Positions 35,175 to 46,686 of a DNA stretch of 64,000 nucleotides are shown here, piece by piece. The position numbers were made by a program, and so were the translations under genes. Below the pieces are notes generated by a model. That model made no database searches. It was given only the letters and a program-made list of their open reading frames with translations, and was not told the DNA's origin. Every line of letters begins with the position of its first letter. Position 1 is the stretch's first letter. The DNA comes from Marthasterias glacialis (lineage: Eukaryota > Echinodermata > Asteroidea > Forcipulatida > Asteriidae). The DNA is taken from positions 21,373,106-21,437,105 of the forward strand of contig OU452231.1 in the NCBI GenBank assembly GCA_911728455.2, read 5' to 3'.

Positions 35175-36028
35175 AGGGGTAAGTGTACTCGAGTCCCTAA
35201 TGTCCAAGTTCTAGTCAGAAACCTTGTTGTCCGAGACCGAGTCAGAGTCCGAGTCCTCCCCACTGAGTCTGAGTCCCCAATTGTGCAAGTCCTAAAAAAT
35301 CATACCATCGATCCTCACGACAGTCATATGGAACATTTCTGCAATTTCGGCCAAGTTCCAGCCATTTCTGTCCGACTAGTGATGAGATCTGCACAATTGT
35401 TACCACTTTAAAAAGTCAAAACAGATATTTTAAAGACACAGGATTGATTTCCATTGTGTAATGAATTGATTAAGAACACTTAAAACATCTTGAGACAAAA
35501 AAAAGAGCACAGACTTACAAGACAAACTGACCAACTTGTTCGGAATCTGAATGACTTAACGAATCATTGTGAGTGACGCTCTGTACCAATGGCTTAACTA
35601 CAATATCAATCACGAAAGTGGAAAATCAATTGACATGAACCAACGAAAAACTGACACAATGAGCCAACTATACCGAGCTTGCTGTTCAAGTTCAAATACT
35701 TGTTTTTTTCTAGATCATCAGTCACGCGAAACGCTATTCGGAAGGTTAATCTTGAAGGGGCGTTATTTCAGGTAGACAAAAACCACCAGCACAGATTTGA
35801 ACAAGACTTTAACCCTGACATGCACAGTTGAAACAAACAGGGTTCATGGTTGATATGCAAACCTTTTTTTCATTACTGACAACAGGTTGTGTATTTTTAT
35901 CTTGTTTGCCTGGTCTGGATCTGAGTCACACTGAGTCACAAGGTCAAGCCTCAGTCAGAGTTCACAAAAAATGGTATCGAGACCGGTCTTGAGTCCGAGA
36001 CCAGTCTCGAGTTCTAGAGCACTGGCAC
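35172..36028. mobile_element. Possible hAT-type remnant with GAGTC-rich ends
   Basis: The left part has GTGTACTCGAGTCCC and several GAGTCC/GAGACC units (35180-35275). The right part has GAGACCAGTCTCGAGTTCTA followed by GAGCACTG. These look like diverged inverted ends of the kind seen in the clear hAT copy at 47972-49097 (CAGTG...GAGACC). No target duplication is visible, so this stays tentative. Confidence 0.35.
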
Positions 36029-36059
36029 TCGTGTATTTTTGTCATGTCACAGATAAAAA

Positions 36060-36330
36060 AAAATTAAACTAGAGGCTCGCCAGACTATAACTTCGTCAAA
36101 AGCAATTACAAAAAAATGTATAAGACACTTCCGGTTTCAACCAACAGTACAAGTCATGTAATTTTGCACACACAATCAAAATTGAAGGCCTGTATGAACT
36201 CTATTAATTCCAACAAAATGCAAGCTTCGGTCATTTGTGCTTGACTTCATACTGATTTATAAACTCCACCTTAAATGTGAAGTCACTTGACACATGACTT
36301 GACGTCACAATAACGTATTTGTGCTGTGGC
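36060..36330. repeat. Stray diverged copy of the 10.8-22.9 kb module
   Basis: ACTTCCGGTTTCAACC at 36126 followed by AAGTCATGTAATTTTGCACA, AATTCCAACAAAATG and TTGACGTCACAAT at 36299 keeps the order of motifs in the module domain but is strongly diverged. Confidence 0.45.
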
Positions 36331-36422
36331 ACATCATTGGTATTTGGTCTTTGCTTGGAACAAGTTTGAAGAGGATCAAAGCTTTTAGGGAGTGACCAAT
36401 GGCCTTTCGAGAAGACCAAAAA

Positions 36423-36547
36423 ATCAGAACAAAAACATTGCCTTTTTCGCGCTAGCAGGGAAAAGCCCCCAAAACACACAGGCTACTTTGCTCGGTTGAC
36501 ACCAGCATTCTATAGCCGATGTCTTAACCGCTAGACCACACTCAGCC
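36423..36547 (-). mobile_element. tRNA-derived SINE fragment, copy in first duplicate
   Basis: The minus strand from 36547 reads GGCTGAGTGTGGTCTAGCGG then TTAAGACATCGGCTATAGAA, a tRNA-like head with an A box and a decayed B box near GGTGTCAACCGAGC. The paralogous copy is at 39941-40085. Confidence 0.5.
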
Positions 36548-36680
36548 TCTTTTATTTGTTTTGATTTAATTCATCTGAAAGTTTTAACTTCAACGTATAC
36601 TTTCTCTAAATTTTAAATTTATTGTTTGTTTCACAGGCCTCCTGTCTGGATCACTTTTTCATTTTCTCATTCACATTTTC

Positions 36681-37970
36681 TACAGGTATGGTATCAAGAA
36701 AAGCCCCAGCAGAGTGGAAAGAGAGCATCATAGTTACACTCTACAAAGGGAAGGGCCTCTGCACTGAATGCAGTAGCTACCGACACATCAAGCTTCTATC
36801 TGTTCCAGGGCGATTTTTGCTCATGCCTCATAGCCCAGTTGAACCCCCTGCTAGTTGAGCACAGATGAACTGAGCAATCTTGATTCAGAGCTGGTCGCTT
36901 TGCTATGGATGCCATTCCCGCCCTCTGTCTGCTGTCCGAGCTGCATCACAAGTTTCACAAACCCTTTTCAGTGGCCAACGTTGATCTGAGGGCAGCTTTT
37001 GACTCAGTTGATGGGAAAGCACTTTGGAAAGCCCTCCAGACCATCTCCTTACCCTCATAAAGAATCTCTATACCAACACCGCCGTCAAGGAAGGAACACC
37101 TCCGAAAGCTTCCTCACAAGATCTGGTGTAAGGCAGGGCTGCATCCTGGCACCTTCCCTTTTCTGCCGTGCAATGGACTGGATCCTTGATAGGGCGACTA
37201 TGGATGTAGGGATCACTGTTGGTCAGTTCAAGGTTTCATACCTGGACTATAAAGATGGTGTCGCTCTCGTCAGTAACGAGACCAACGATCTGAACACTGC
37301 ACTCCAGTCTTTTCAGAACGAGGCTGCCATTTTTGGCCTCAACATCTCCCAGCATGAAACCAAAAGCCTAGTTCTAAATCCAAGCAACACCAGCATTCCC
37401 ATTCACATTATGCTGAACAGCCAGTCTGTCGACAGTGTGGAGGATTTTGTATATCTAAGAGTAAGATCTCCAACACTGAACCCGACATCCTCAGACGTCT
37501 TGGTCTCCCTTCATCTGCTACAAACAGCCTACTGGACTATACTGGACATGCATCATACCTGTCCTGCTTTATGGCTCAGAAACCTTGACCCTCCTCAAAT
37601 CCAACCTCAGATGACGTAAATCATTCCACCAAAGGTGTCAACGTTAGATCCTCGGCATCAAGTGGTTCAACTACATCAGTAACAACCACCAAATCCAACG
37701 TCACCGAACTGCCTTCTTCAGTCACGTCGCTTGCCTGGCTGACAATATCCCTTCTAAAAGCGCTCTGGGCATTACTGTTAATTCCAAGAAAGGTCAACCG
37801 CCGGGTCCTGGCTGAAAGAGACCCCACGGTCATCACAGGTCATCTTGGCAAGAACATCCGCGATGGCCCAGCGTGACTGACGGTATGTGGCATGAGGCTA
37901 TAGAGCGTGGAGACAGGAGGTCGGCGCAACAGACCTTTGCTGTTTATGCAGACAAGTGAGTGGGTGAGTG
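36681..37970 (+). pseudogene. 5'-truncated RTE-like retrotransposon with target duplication
   Basis: It begins inside the RT domain: APAEWKESIIVTLYKGKG, then SSYRHIKLLSVPGR, HHKFHKPFSVANVDLRAAFD then SVDGKALWKALQ, RSGVRQGCILAPSLFCRAMD then WIL. The catalytic box expected as YADD reads DYKDGVAL, so the enzyme is dead, and at least three frame changes occur. The C-terminus (AIERGDRRSAQQTFAVYADK) is followed by a stop and a GTGAGTGGGTGAGTG tail. ATTCACATTTTC (36669-36680) and ATTCAAATTTCC (37971-37982) are a 12-bp target duplication with two mismatches, and the duplicate locus near 40205-40220 is uninterrupted. Confidence 0.88.
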
Positions 37971-38464
37971 ATTCAAATTTCCGAAAGACATGTTGAGCAG
38001 TATTCCAGAGTGAAACTGAATATAGTTCACAAAATATAGCTGGTAAGAATCAGTTGACATTATTCTTTTATTTTAGAAGATTGATTTAACAATGAAAATG
38101 TCTGTAGGTTAAACATTTTACAAGCATAAATATAATAAGGTATGCAAAAGATGCTCATTCCTAAGAACTACAATTAGCTTCAAAGAATATTGACAAGCCT
38201 TGATTTACCTTGACTTTAATGAGAGAGCTTTAAGTTGAGACAAAACTTTGTTGAGATTTAATGATCCACATTAAATCAGCTTCAAATTCCAGCTAATTTT
38301 TAGCCATTTGTGACCCACCACTTAGGTTTGTGAGAGCACAATCTATCATTCTTGTTGTACTTTGACTATTATGTAAAAGACACTTTGAGCACATTTATTT
38401 GTGAGAAAATAGAGTTAGCTGTTGTAAATTACTTACCAACCAAAAGGACCTGTGGTGAAATTGC

Positions 38465-38595
38465 AAAAACTGTTAATGGCCTGACGTTTTGACCCTAACA
38501 GAGTCTTTTGCAAAGGCTAAAGGGGGAAAGCCTTCAAGATAGACTCTGCTTAGGTCAAAAGTTTAGGCCATTGAGTTCTTTTTAGCAAATTTGTT
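38465..38595. mobile_element. Palindromic MITE, copy 1
   Basis: AATGGCCTGACGTTTTGACC and AACAGAGTC in the left arm are mirrored by GACTCTGCTTAGGTCAAAAG and TTAGGCCATT in the right arm, with a loop near 38520. The same hairpin lies at 40677-40805, so it was present before the duplication. Confidence 0.75.
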
Positions 38596-38858
38596 TGTAG
38601 CTGAATGGTTTTGCTACAAGTCATCACGGGAAATTCTTTTTACCCAAACCATCTGACCGTATTAGTTCTCAAAAACCAAATCAATTGACCTCAGTCTTTG
38701 TAGTATTGATGCTCCATGCTAAGTTTTACTTTGCTCTAAAATCAACACCTAAAGAAGTAAACTGTGTTAAGTTTCTTTCATCCAACAGCACAGTTTTATA
38801 ACTAGGAGTAAGTATTTTATTAAATAATAAATTGATCGGAATGATCTGTATGTTTTAG

Positions 38859-38959
38859 GTTCCTTGAAGTTGTTTTTTTGTAGTCACTGACCAACATCAC
38901 TTCATGAAGGAACTATCTTACACCTGTAACTAAATGGAACAGAAACACTTCCAGAGAGG
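38859..38959 (+). other. Exon-like block 1 (non-coding)
   Basis: Bounded by TATGTTTTAG and GG|GTAAGCC. The interior has stops in all frames. Paralogous blocks at 41115-41197 and 41373-41464 keep both the AG and the GTAAG edges and the core CACTTCATGAAGG. These could be UTR or lncRNA exons; no transcript evidence is available. Confidence 0.35.
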
Positions 38960-39454
38960 GTAAGCCTCTTTTGTTCTTTTTGTTGGTAGATTTTAGGTCC
39001 CTCATTTTGTTAATATTGTACACACTCCTTTGCCACATCAACCAACATTCTTGAAACATAATATTTAGAACTTGATAGAACAGGAAAAGGAAAAATATTC
39101 AAGTACAACTTTTTCCTAATCTTAAAACACAAATTTAATAAGCAATCTGAACTTTAAAGACGTTGAATTTTTGGTAAAGTTATCACAAAACGTAAAGGCA
39201 ATATGTATGTAATCAGAACCTGTTTTATTAAATATTTTCAATGAAAATGAAATTTTCATTCCAACAAAAAAAAATCACTGTGAAAAATACCGAACAATGT
39301 CAGTTGCAGACATGATGTATGCGGTAGCCCTTGCTGGCTAGATGGATGTTTAACTTTGAGTCAGTTTTGAAAGTTATATCATAAAGGAATTAGTTAGAAT
39401 GACATATATATATATTACCCATTGTAAACAACATTTAATGTTTCACATTTACAG

Positions 39455-39555
39455 ACAACCTGTTCAGGAAGCTGTTTGACTTTTGCCATTCACTGATGTT
39501 ACATCAAAGAGTATTGAGCTGCCTCTCTGAGTGAAGTCAACATTCATTACATCGG
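39455..39555 (+). other. Exon-like block 2 (non-coding)
   Basis: Preceded by TTTCACATTTACAG and followed by CGG|GTAAGCC. 101 nt with stops. Its sequence is unrelated to block 1 but it has the same kind of edges and the same orientation. Confidence 0.3.
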
Positions 39556-39940
39556 GTAAGCCTTAACTTTGGATTCGTTACCCACTTTGATTCTTCTTTA
39601 TTTGTCATTGTAAAATGGAGCACTTAGGGTACAAACATAACTAGAAAAAACTGACGCATAGTACTTTGACCCGGTTAGAACTTGACCCCCCAAGTTCTTG
39701 TGGTACTTGGTACTCAGATTTGAGAAATGAACTCCATCACTGTGAGAGTTTTGTGTCTCATAGTTGGCAACTGAGTATAAATGACGGAAAATTTTCTACA
39801 GTGAGACATTTATAGTGGAGGCTGTTGGTGCATATCATTTTTTGTTATTCAATTCTACTTTAGTGTAGTACTTGGCACCGTTCTGAGACCTTTTTGTACT
39901 GTTACTGCTTGCTTTGGACTCAGACTCATCCACAGGGTAC

Positions 39941-40085
39941 TTGAACAAAAACAATGCCTCTTTGCGTTAGTGCGGAAAAGTAAAAAAAAAAAACCAAAAA
40001 ACACACACACACTGGCTGCTATGCTTGTTGCACCCATGACACTGGCATTCTAGAGCTGATGTCTTAACCACCAGACTGCACTCGG
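39941..40085 (-). mobile_element. tRNA-derived SINE fragment, copy in second duplicate
   Basis: The minus strand from 40085 reads GCCGAGTGCAGTCTGGTGGT then TAAGACATCAGCTCTAGAAT. Same element as 36423-36547, here with an (AC)n and A-rich stretch after the head. Confidence 0.5.
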
Positions 40086-40676
40086 CTTGTTTTCATTGTA
40101 TTGATTTGATGCAGTGATACTTTTTATTTAAAAAAAAAAATCTTTCATTGTTAAATTTATTGCTTGTTTCACAGGCCTCCTGTCTGGATCATTTTTTTCT
40201 TTTTCGCATTCACATTTCTGAAAGAAATGTTGAACAGTATTCCAGAGTGAAACAGGATTTAGTTCTCACTACAAGCTGGTAACAATCTGTTGACATTACT
40301 CTTTTTTCAGGATATTACTGTTGAAGGACTGTAGGTTGCACATTTTCCAAGCATAATTATACCAGTGTATGACAAAGATGTTCATTCCTAAGAACTTCAA
40401 TTAGCTTCAAAGAATATTGACTCGCCTTGATTTACCATGACTTTGATGAGAAAAAGCTTTAAGTTCAGACAAGATTTTGTTAAGATTTAACAATCGACAT
40501 TAAATCAGCTTCAAATTCAAGCTCATTTTTAGCAATTTGAGATCCACCACTTTGTGAGAGCATAATCTATCATTTTTGTTTCACTGTGACTTTATGTAAA
40601 ATACACTTTGAGCACATTTATTTGTGAGAAAATAGAGTTAATCTAATTGCTTACCAACCAAAAGGAACTATGGTAT

Positions 40677-40805
40677 TAATGCAAAAAACTGTTAATGGCC
40701 TGATGTTTTGACCCTAGCAGAGCCTTTCTCAAAGGCTAAAGCGGGAAAGATTTCAAGAAAGACTCTGCTAAGTTTGAGATTTCGGGCCAGTGTATTTTAT
40801 GGAGC
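40677..40805. mobile_element. Palindromic MITE, copy 2
   Basis: Paralogue of 38465-38595 within the second duplicate. The arms include GGCCTGATGTTTTGACCCTA and GACTCTGCTAAG. Confidence 0.72.
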
Positions 40806-41114
40806 AATTTTGTTTATAGCTGAATGGCTCTGCTACCAGTCTACACAATAAATTCTTTATACCCTAACCATACTCAATTCTCAAAAACCAAATCAACTCC
40901 TACTTTCCTGAATTTATGTATAAACGTGTTGATTAGAAAAGGCATTTCACCTCAGACATTTTTGTACTGATGCTAAGTTATACTTTGCTATAAAATCAAC
41001 ACCTAAAGAGGAAAAAGAATAAGTTAAGTTTCTTTCATCCACCAGCACAGTTATAACTGGGAGTAAATATATTACTAAAATAATAATTTGATTGGAATGT
41101 TTTGTATGTTTCAG

Positions 41115-41197
41115 GTTCCTTGATCATGAAGTTGTTTCGCTGTAGTCACTTACCAACATCACTTCATGAAGGGAATATCTAAACACTTCCAGAAGGG
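41115..41197 (+). other. Exon-like block 1b (non-coding)
   Basis: TATGTTTCAG precedes and AAGGG|GTAAGCC follows. 83 nt, similar to 38859-38959 with a deletion of the ACCTGTAACT part. Confidence 0.35.
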
Positions 41198-41372
41198 GTA
41201 AGCCTCACATCTCTACCCATCTTTTGTTTTATTTTGTGTTCTTTTTGTCAGTAGATTTTAGGTGTCTCATTATGGTAATATTCTACACAAATACCTTCAC
41301 AGTATCAACCAACATTTTTGAAATATAATATTTGGAATATAATAATTTGTTTGTAATGATTTGTATGTTTCA

Positions 41373-41464
41373 GGTCCCTTGCTCATGAAGTTGTTTCTTT
41401 GTAGTCACTTCACTTCATGAAGGGAATATCTAACAATTGTAACTGAGTGGAACAGAAACAGAGG
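41373..41464 (+). other. Exon-like block 1c (non-coding)
   Basis: TATGTTTCAG precedes and AGAGG|GTAAGTC follows. 92 nt. Third member of the block 1 family, about 260 bp after block 1b. Confidence 0.35.
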
Positions 41465-42155
41465 GTAAGTCTCACATCTCGAGCCATTTTTGTTCTATAT
41501 TGTGTTCTTTTTGTTGGTAGATTTTAGGTCTCTCATTATGTTAATTTTGTACACACCCCTATGCCACATCCACTAACATTCTTGAAATATAATATTTAGA
41601 GCTTGATAAAACATGAAAGGGTAAAAATATTCAAATACAACATTTTCCTTATTTTAAAACACAAATTTAATTAGCGATATGAACTTTGAAGACACTGTAT
41701 TTTTGGTTAAGTTATCACATAACAAAAAGGCAATATATGTTTATGAACAAAACCTATTTTATTAAATATTTTCTTCAAAAACTTCAATAAAAAAATTCAT
41801 TGTGAGAAATATTGAACATTGTCAGTTGCAGACATGATGTTTGCAGTAGCCCTTTCTGGCTAGATGGATGTTTGACTTTGAGTCAGTTTTGAAAGTTACA
41901 TCATGAAGGAATTGTGATTAAAAACAGCCAGTTAGAATGACCTTTATCTATTACCCATTGTGAACAGCATTTAATGTTTTAATGTGCAGTAGATTTATGT
42001 GAACACTGTGACAGTAACTTTGCAAAATCATCACGTTTTAAACAGTTCAGGTAAAAATCTCTGCATGTAAATTTGGTGGCCATCGTTAAAAGTGGCCACC
42101 AAGCATCCACAGATTTTTGGTGGACTTAAATGTAAAATGTGGACCTGTAAACTCA

Positions 42156-43763
42156 TCAATTTGTATTACCTATGTTAAACAAACTGAATTGAGTCAAGTG
42201 TTTTTGCCAGGTACGTTTGCAGCCCTCTTGAAACTTACCATTTTTGATTTTCATATGTCCAGATAAATTTGTAGAGTGACATATATGGAGATCATTTATG
42301 CCAATGGTCATGGTTTGAAACAAATTCATCAACAGTATGGTTTGCATGGAGGATAGCACCTTTTTGAAAAAGTTGATCGATTTCCTGAGAGAAAATGAAA
42401 TTTGTTTAGGCCTGAATAATTGCAAAGGCCGTTCTACAAATTCAATGTGATAGTGCTGAATAGCATCTAATAAATATTTGTCTGACGTTATATCCCTCCA
42501 TTTATTGACAAGCTGTGCAAATCTACCTGCAATTTTGCTCGACTGAATGCAAGGAAAAGTGCGTGAACTTACAAATGTCATGTTTTTGTGCAAATCTACT
42601 TTGTAGTTTCCACTGGTGTCCGTTGTCCGGCATTCTGCCAAGGCCCCCAGTACCTGTTGCACCCGGTGCACTGGTTGTTTAAATAATTGCTATCGCGCCT
42701 AGCCTTGCTTGAGTATGGGGTAGTGAAATCACCCCTATGCCCTTGTCTCTTATGCTCAAATCTATCAGATCTTAGCCAAGACGCACCACCAACTTTATTG
42801 CCGATTTTATTTGTTTGTTGAATGTCTTTACATTGTTGTGGTAAATTATCACCAAACAAGAACCCGGTTACAGGAACATGCGGAGAACATAAGCAGGCAA
42901 ATTATCTGTTGAGATTAGGTTTGATAAGCTTACATCTTCTCATGTTGAGCTCATGATTCGCATGGCCCATGACAGCAACAGAATCCAGCAGTTTGGTGAT
43001 TTTGGTTGTGAAATCAATGGCCGGATTATCTTGTCTTGCTTGACCTGTCGGTTGAGTCATCAGTGAATTAATCAAGCCAACGATCGGTACAATACCTTTA
43101 AGGAGGGCTTGTTGTACCTTTTGGAACTTAATGTCCTGTGATCGGGTCTTAGGTTTGAGTGAGTTCCACACTTCAGGGTTTACCTGTGTGCACTCGAGGC
43201 TCTTCACATTCGTTGGCCTCTGTAGTGATTTCAGTTTATCACTCGCCTTATCGTCAGGCAGTTTGTGGCGGACCATTTTGTCCACCACCTTGGCTATCAC
43301 TCACCGCAGCCGCTGTTGGCTCATCTTTGGTGTACAACTGGTCAAAATTATCAAGCAGTTTGTCATCCGGGCCATTTTTCGGGCTCTTGTTCTAGCTGTC
43401 CCTCCCGCAGGAGTTCCTCAACAGCTTTGGACGTAGTCTCTACACCGGAAATTGATTCCGATGTTGACAATCTAGCTCGTTTTGAAGGTCTGCTCAAGAC
43501 AAATGAGTGCATGTTGTCAATGGCGTCAGCCATGCAGGCTAGTTTAGATGTCATATCGGCAAATTCTTGCCAGGACACGGCCGTTTCTGACGACTGCTGT
43601 GGGTTTTCGTCAGTCTGCCTTTGCGACCCTTGCCTTTCGGCTTTCCTGATGAACCATAGGCCGATGGATTACCATCTTTGGCTTGTCTTACATCTTGCTC
43701 TGGTTCAGACGGTTCAGCCTTTAGCTCAAGAAATTCCTCATCAATAACGTTGATTCCCATCAT
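42156..43763 (-). pseudogene. DIRS-like retrotransposon: gag and start of RT
   Basis: Minus-strand frames in order: MMGINVIDEEFLELKAEPSE at the start (43763), a basic/acidic linker, QEFADMTSKLACMADAI, then NPEVWNSLKPKTRSQDIKFQ then KVQQALLKGIVPIV and ANHELNMRRCKLIKPNLN, then MFGDNLPQQCKDI, then AGRFAQLVNKWRDITSDKYL and LDAIQHYHIEFVERPLQ. This order matches the gag-like ORF and the entry to the RT domain in DIRS/tyrosine-recombinase elements as I know them. At least three frame breaks occur and the element stops before the catalytic RT motifs, so it is a 3'-truncated relic. No inverted terminal repeat was identified. Confidence 0.65.
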
Positions 43764-44560
43764 AGCTTACTCCGGCACAGAAAATGTATTTAGGTGTGCG
43801 GGGTCTGGTGCACCCTTATATTGAGAAGATTCTTTTCAAGATCTCTCAACCGTGACTCTATACTCCGGTGGAAAGTGAAATCTCAAGTAAGTCCGAAGTG
43901 GGAGGTCACAAATATCTGGAAGATTTGTTGCTTCTTTTTTTTGGATGGTACATCTTTGTATTTTGGAAGAGTCACATTCCTGTAATCTATGAACATTTAA
44001 AGAAGAAATATAGCTCCAGAAGATTAACCAGGGATATTAATACTTCATAGAGAAAAAATGTAACATTTACTGGTGGTTTTCTTTTTAAGGCTTTGAATGT
44101 GCTCTCTTTTTTGTTGTTCCAAAGTCTGCAAGGAAGATGTTCTTGTACGGAGCTTTGGTGACAGAATGTTACTGAGAAATACTTTGCTTTTTTGGTTGTG
44201 AAAAATTTAATCTACATGCTGTTTTTCTCCCAGCACCATTTTGAATGAAGTTTTCCCAGCTAATAATATCTCTTGCAACTTGTGTCTTTAAATGATCCTA
44301 GTCAATAAGAAATGAAATGCTGTACCATTTATAAAGTGACAGATTAGTTAACACCTCAACTCATCATGTAGGTGTTGAAATAAAACTGTTCTAATTATTC
44401 TACAAAAATTGTAACAACTGCATGTTTAAACAGCTGCACAAATTTACTTGTTTTATAGACAATTTGTGGACAATCTTGTAGGTGTTTCTTGTTTAGATCT
44501 CATACTACTTTCATTTCATGTTTTTCACTTGGATGGTGAATTCTTAATAACATTTCTATT
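43764..44560. other. No feature seen
   Basis: AT-rich; short frames only. It may include the 5' end of the DIRS-like element near 43764-43880. Confidence 0.35.
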
Positions 44561-44791
44561 ACTACTGAAGTAAAGTGTTCAAAAGTCCAGATGGCTGCAA
44601 GTTTTGAGGTTAATTTAGGCCTGAAGTACTTTACACTTAGAAATGTGTTTAATACTCGTTGGATTGTTTCATTGTACTTTTAAAACATGATGAATTGTCT
44701 CTTTTTTTGGAACATTTTCTTGAGGTCAAACTAGAACATGAATTGTTCAAGAATCTTTATTATTTTGACTTGGTGTTTTTTCATTTTTCAG

Positions 44792-44902
44792 AAACCCAGG
44801 AAAATGAAGGAAAACGGAGGGATAAATGGCTGCATCAAGCGAGGGAGTGAACCAGGTATTCCTTATTCTGTACGTGTGGCTGAACTCGAGGCAGATGTTT
44901 TT
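44792..44902 (+). other. Exon-like block A with open frame (37 codons)
   Basis: It has a strong pyrimidine-rich acceptor (GGTGTTTTTTCATTTTTCAG) and the donor TTT|GTAGGT. Within, an open frame reads KPRKMKENGGINGCIKRGSE then IPYSVRVAELEADVF. Two paralogous blocks follow at 46687 and 54843, each about 100 bp upstream of a 107-bp array. Against a coding role, essentially all differences between blocks A and C change the amino acid. I do not recognise the peptide. It may be a duplicated UTR exon or a repeat that happens to look like one. Confidence 0.35.
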
Positions 44903-45299
44903 GTAGGTACTGAGTTCTTTATCCAACATAATTTCATTTAGATTTGAGTTTCTTGAAAGCATTCTGTGGATTTTTTTGTTGAAATCCAGTGAAGAACTAA
45001 TACAAAAATGTTGTTGAAATTTCACTGTCAAAATAAATGTTGATTGTTGATTTCAACTCAGAAATGAGCATGCTGAAAGCTGGCACTGCCAAATGTCGAG
45101 GGTCATTTAATCATGCTTTTATAGATTTATCGTTGCTTGTTAAAGCATTGATTATAAAGAAGATGTAGGTTTCAGAATTGGGTTTAATTTGCAAGAACAA
45201 ACAGAAATTAGTTATTAACTTGAAAGCATTCTTTGGCAAGTGTTTGTGACTTTAAATGAAATATTGAAGTAGAATTAGTTGGAAGTTTGCCAGATTTAC

Positions 45300-46000
45300 T
45301 GGGGTTAGTTGTTGATCTTACAGACGAGATGTACGTGTATAATGTAGACCAGAACAATAACCAAGCCTTGACTAACAACAGTTAGACAACACAACTGTAG
45401 TTGACTGAGGTTACTAGTTGAAATTACAAGTGAGATGTGGGTATCAGTTGCGGACAAGCTGATTAAATAAGCAAGTATCAATAAATGGTTTTAGTTAGAC
45501 AACACAACTGTAGTTTACTAGTTGAAGTTACAGACGAAATGAAAATGTAGACTGCAGTTCAGTAGAGTAACCTAGCCTTGAGGATTGGTTGTGTAGTTAC
45601 ACACAACCATTTTGTAGTTTACAGGAGTACCTGTAGTAGTTGAACTTATAGAGTAGTTGTACACATAGATTGCAGACTACAAGTAGAATAAACAAACATA
45701 ACCGTTGTGGTTGATTAGAACTTGCATTAGAACAAGTGTTGTTATATTCAACCTTTTTGACAAAGAGGGGGATTTGTAGTTGTAAATAGTGGTAATGAAG
45801 TTTAGTGAGGATAGCAGTAACAAAGCCCCGATAGTTTGTTGGAATTTGTTGTTTTGACACTTCTGAATACTGTTGAATAGAGAGGGGAGGGCTAGTTGTT
45901 TTAGTGATGTATAAATGTTGTAGTTAGACAACACAACTGTAGTTGAAATTACAGATGAGATTTGCATTTAGATTGCTGTAGTATTAGCTGTTGAAGCTAA
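45300..46000. repeat. Diverged 107-bp type repeats, array 1
   Basis: Phrases GTTGATCTTACAGACGAGAT, AACCAAGCCTTGA, GACAACACAACTGTAGTT recur irregularly. The part at 45560-45740 is a spacer type also found at 49290-49420 and 58260-58400. Confidence 0.75.
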
Positions 46001-46004
46001 TGAA

Positions 46005-46187
46005 GTATAAAGTGTTTAAAAGACCAGATGGCTGCAAGTTTTGAGGTTAATTTAGGCCTGAAGTACTTTACTTCCAGAAATGCGTTTAATAGTACTCGTT
46101 GGATTGTTTTATTGTACTTTTAAAACATGATGAATTGTCTCTTTTTTTGGAACATTGTCTTGAGGTCGAACTAAAACATGAATTGAA
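46005..46187. repeat. Composite-unit spacer, copy B
   Basis: GGCTGCAAGTTTTGAGGTTA, AGGCCTGAAGTACTTTAC and TACTTTTAAAACATGATGAA recur at 44575-44760 (A), here, 52330-52500 (C) and in part at 56366-56450 (D). It marks the start of each composite unit. Confidence 0.88.
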
Positions 46188-46641
46188 CCCTCAGAGCAGC
46201 CGAGAGGTTAAAAAATAATCCAATTGTTACCAAATATGGTCATAATTTTTTTCAATGGGCCAATAAGGCCAAGATTCCATGTAATCCTCACCCCTGGTAC
46301 ACCCCACAAGCCTGTAGACTCCCATTGGACAGACCCTAACCAGTGCGGAGTAAGGAGTGTTGAAAGACAGCAGCCACCTGTCTCAGTGTAGTAATTGATT
46401 GACCCTGTGTCAAGTATTCCCTTGGGACAGGGTGGTATGCACTTTGTGAAAACAACTTGCGCCGCACACTGGTAGTAAATAACACAAGTCTAAGTCTTGA
46501 CTGGCACTCCAATTCACCCCCCACAGTGATTTATAAAGGTTTTGGGCTTGCAGGGCGGGTTATTGACCTTAAAGACAGGGTGGACGATTTTTTAACCTCC
46601 TGGATCCAGGGAAGTTGTTGATTAATGTGGATCCCCGAGGG
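46188..46641. mobile_element. piggyBac-like MITE (TTAA-type site)
   Basis: 454 bp with CCCTCAGAGCAGCCGAG at the left and an inverted CCCTCGGGG at the right. AGGTTAAAAAAT is also mirrored subterminally (46209 and 46590-46602). TTAA follows the right end and TGAA precedes the left end, close to the TTAA duplication of piggyBac-type elements. It splits composite copy B between GAATTG and AAGAATCTTTATT, which are contiguous in copy A at about 44738-44760. Confidence 0.62.
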
Positions 46642-46686
46642 TTAAGAATCTTTATTATTTTGACTTGGTGCTTTTTCATTTGGCAG

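Larger units (their letters stand above)
36423..42000. repeat. Two-copy tandem duplication (unit about 2.1 kb without insertion)
   Basis: Copy 1 is 36423-39850 and copy 2 is 39941-42000. Landmarks recur in order: SINE head, CACAGGCCTCCTGTCTGGATC (36635 and 40172), AACAGTATTCCAGAGTGAAA type (37996 and 40234), AATATTGAC near 38185 and 40405, the palindromic MITE, then exon-like blocks. Copy 1 is longer because of a retroelement insertion at 36681-37970. Divergence is moderate, clearly older than the 13.5-kb duplication. Confidence 0.85.

Noticed and set aside
35037..35411. 124-codon + strand frame and 122-codon minus frame
   Set aside because: They overlap on opposite strands across GAGTCC-rich sequence, probably a degenerate transposon end. 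No domain.
43131..43747. Plus-strand frames of 101-160 codons
   Set aside because: They are antisense shadows of the DIRS-like gag frames on the minus strand.
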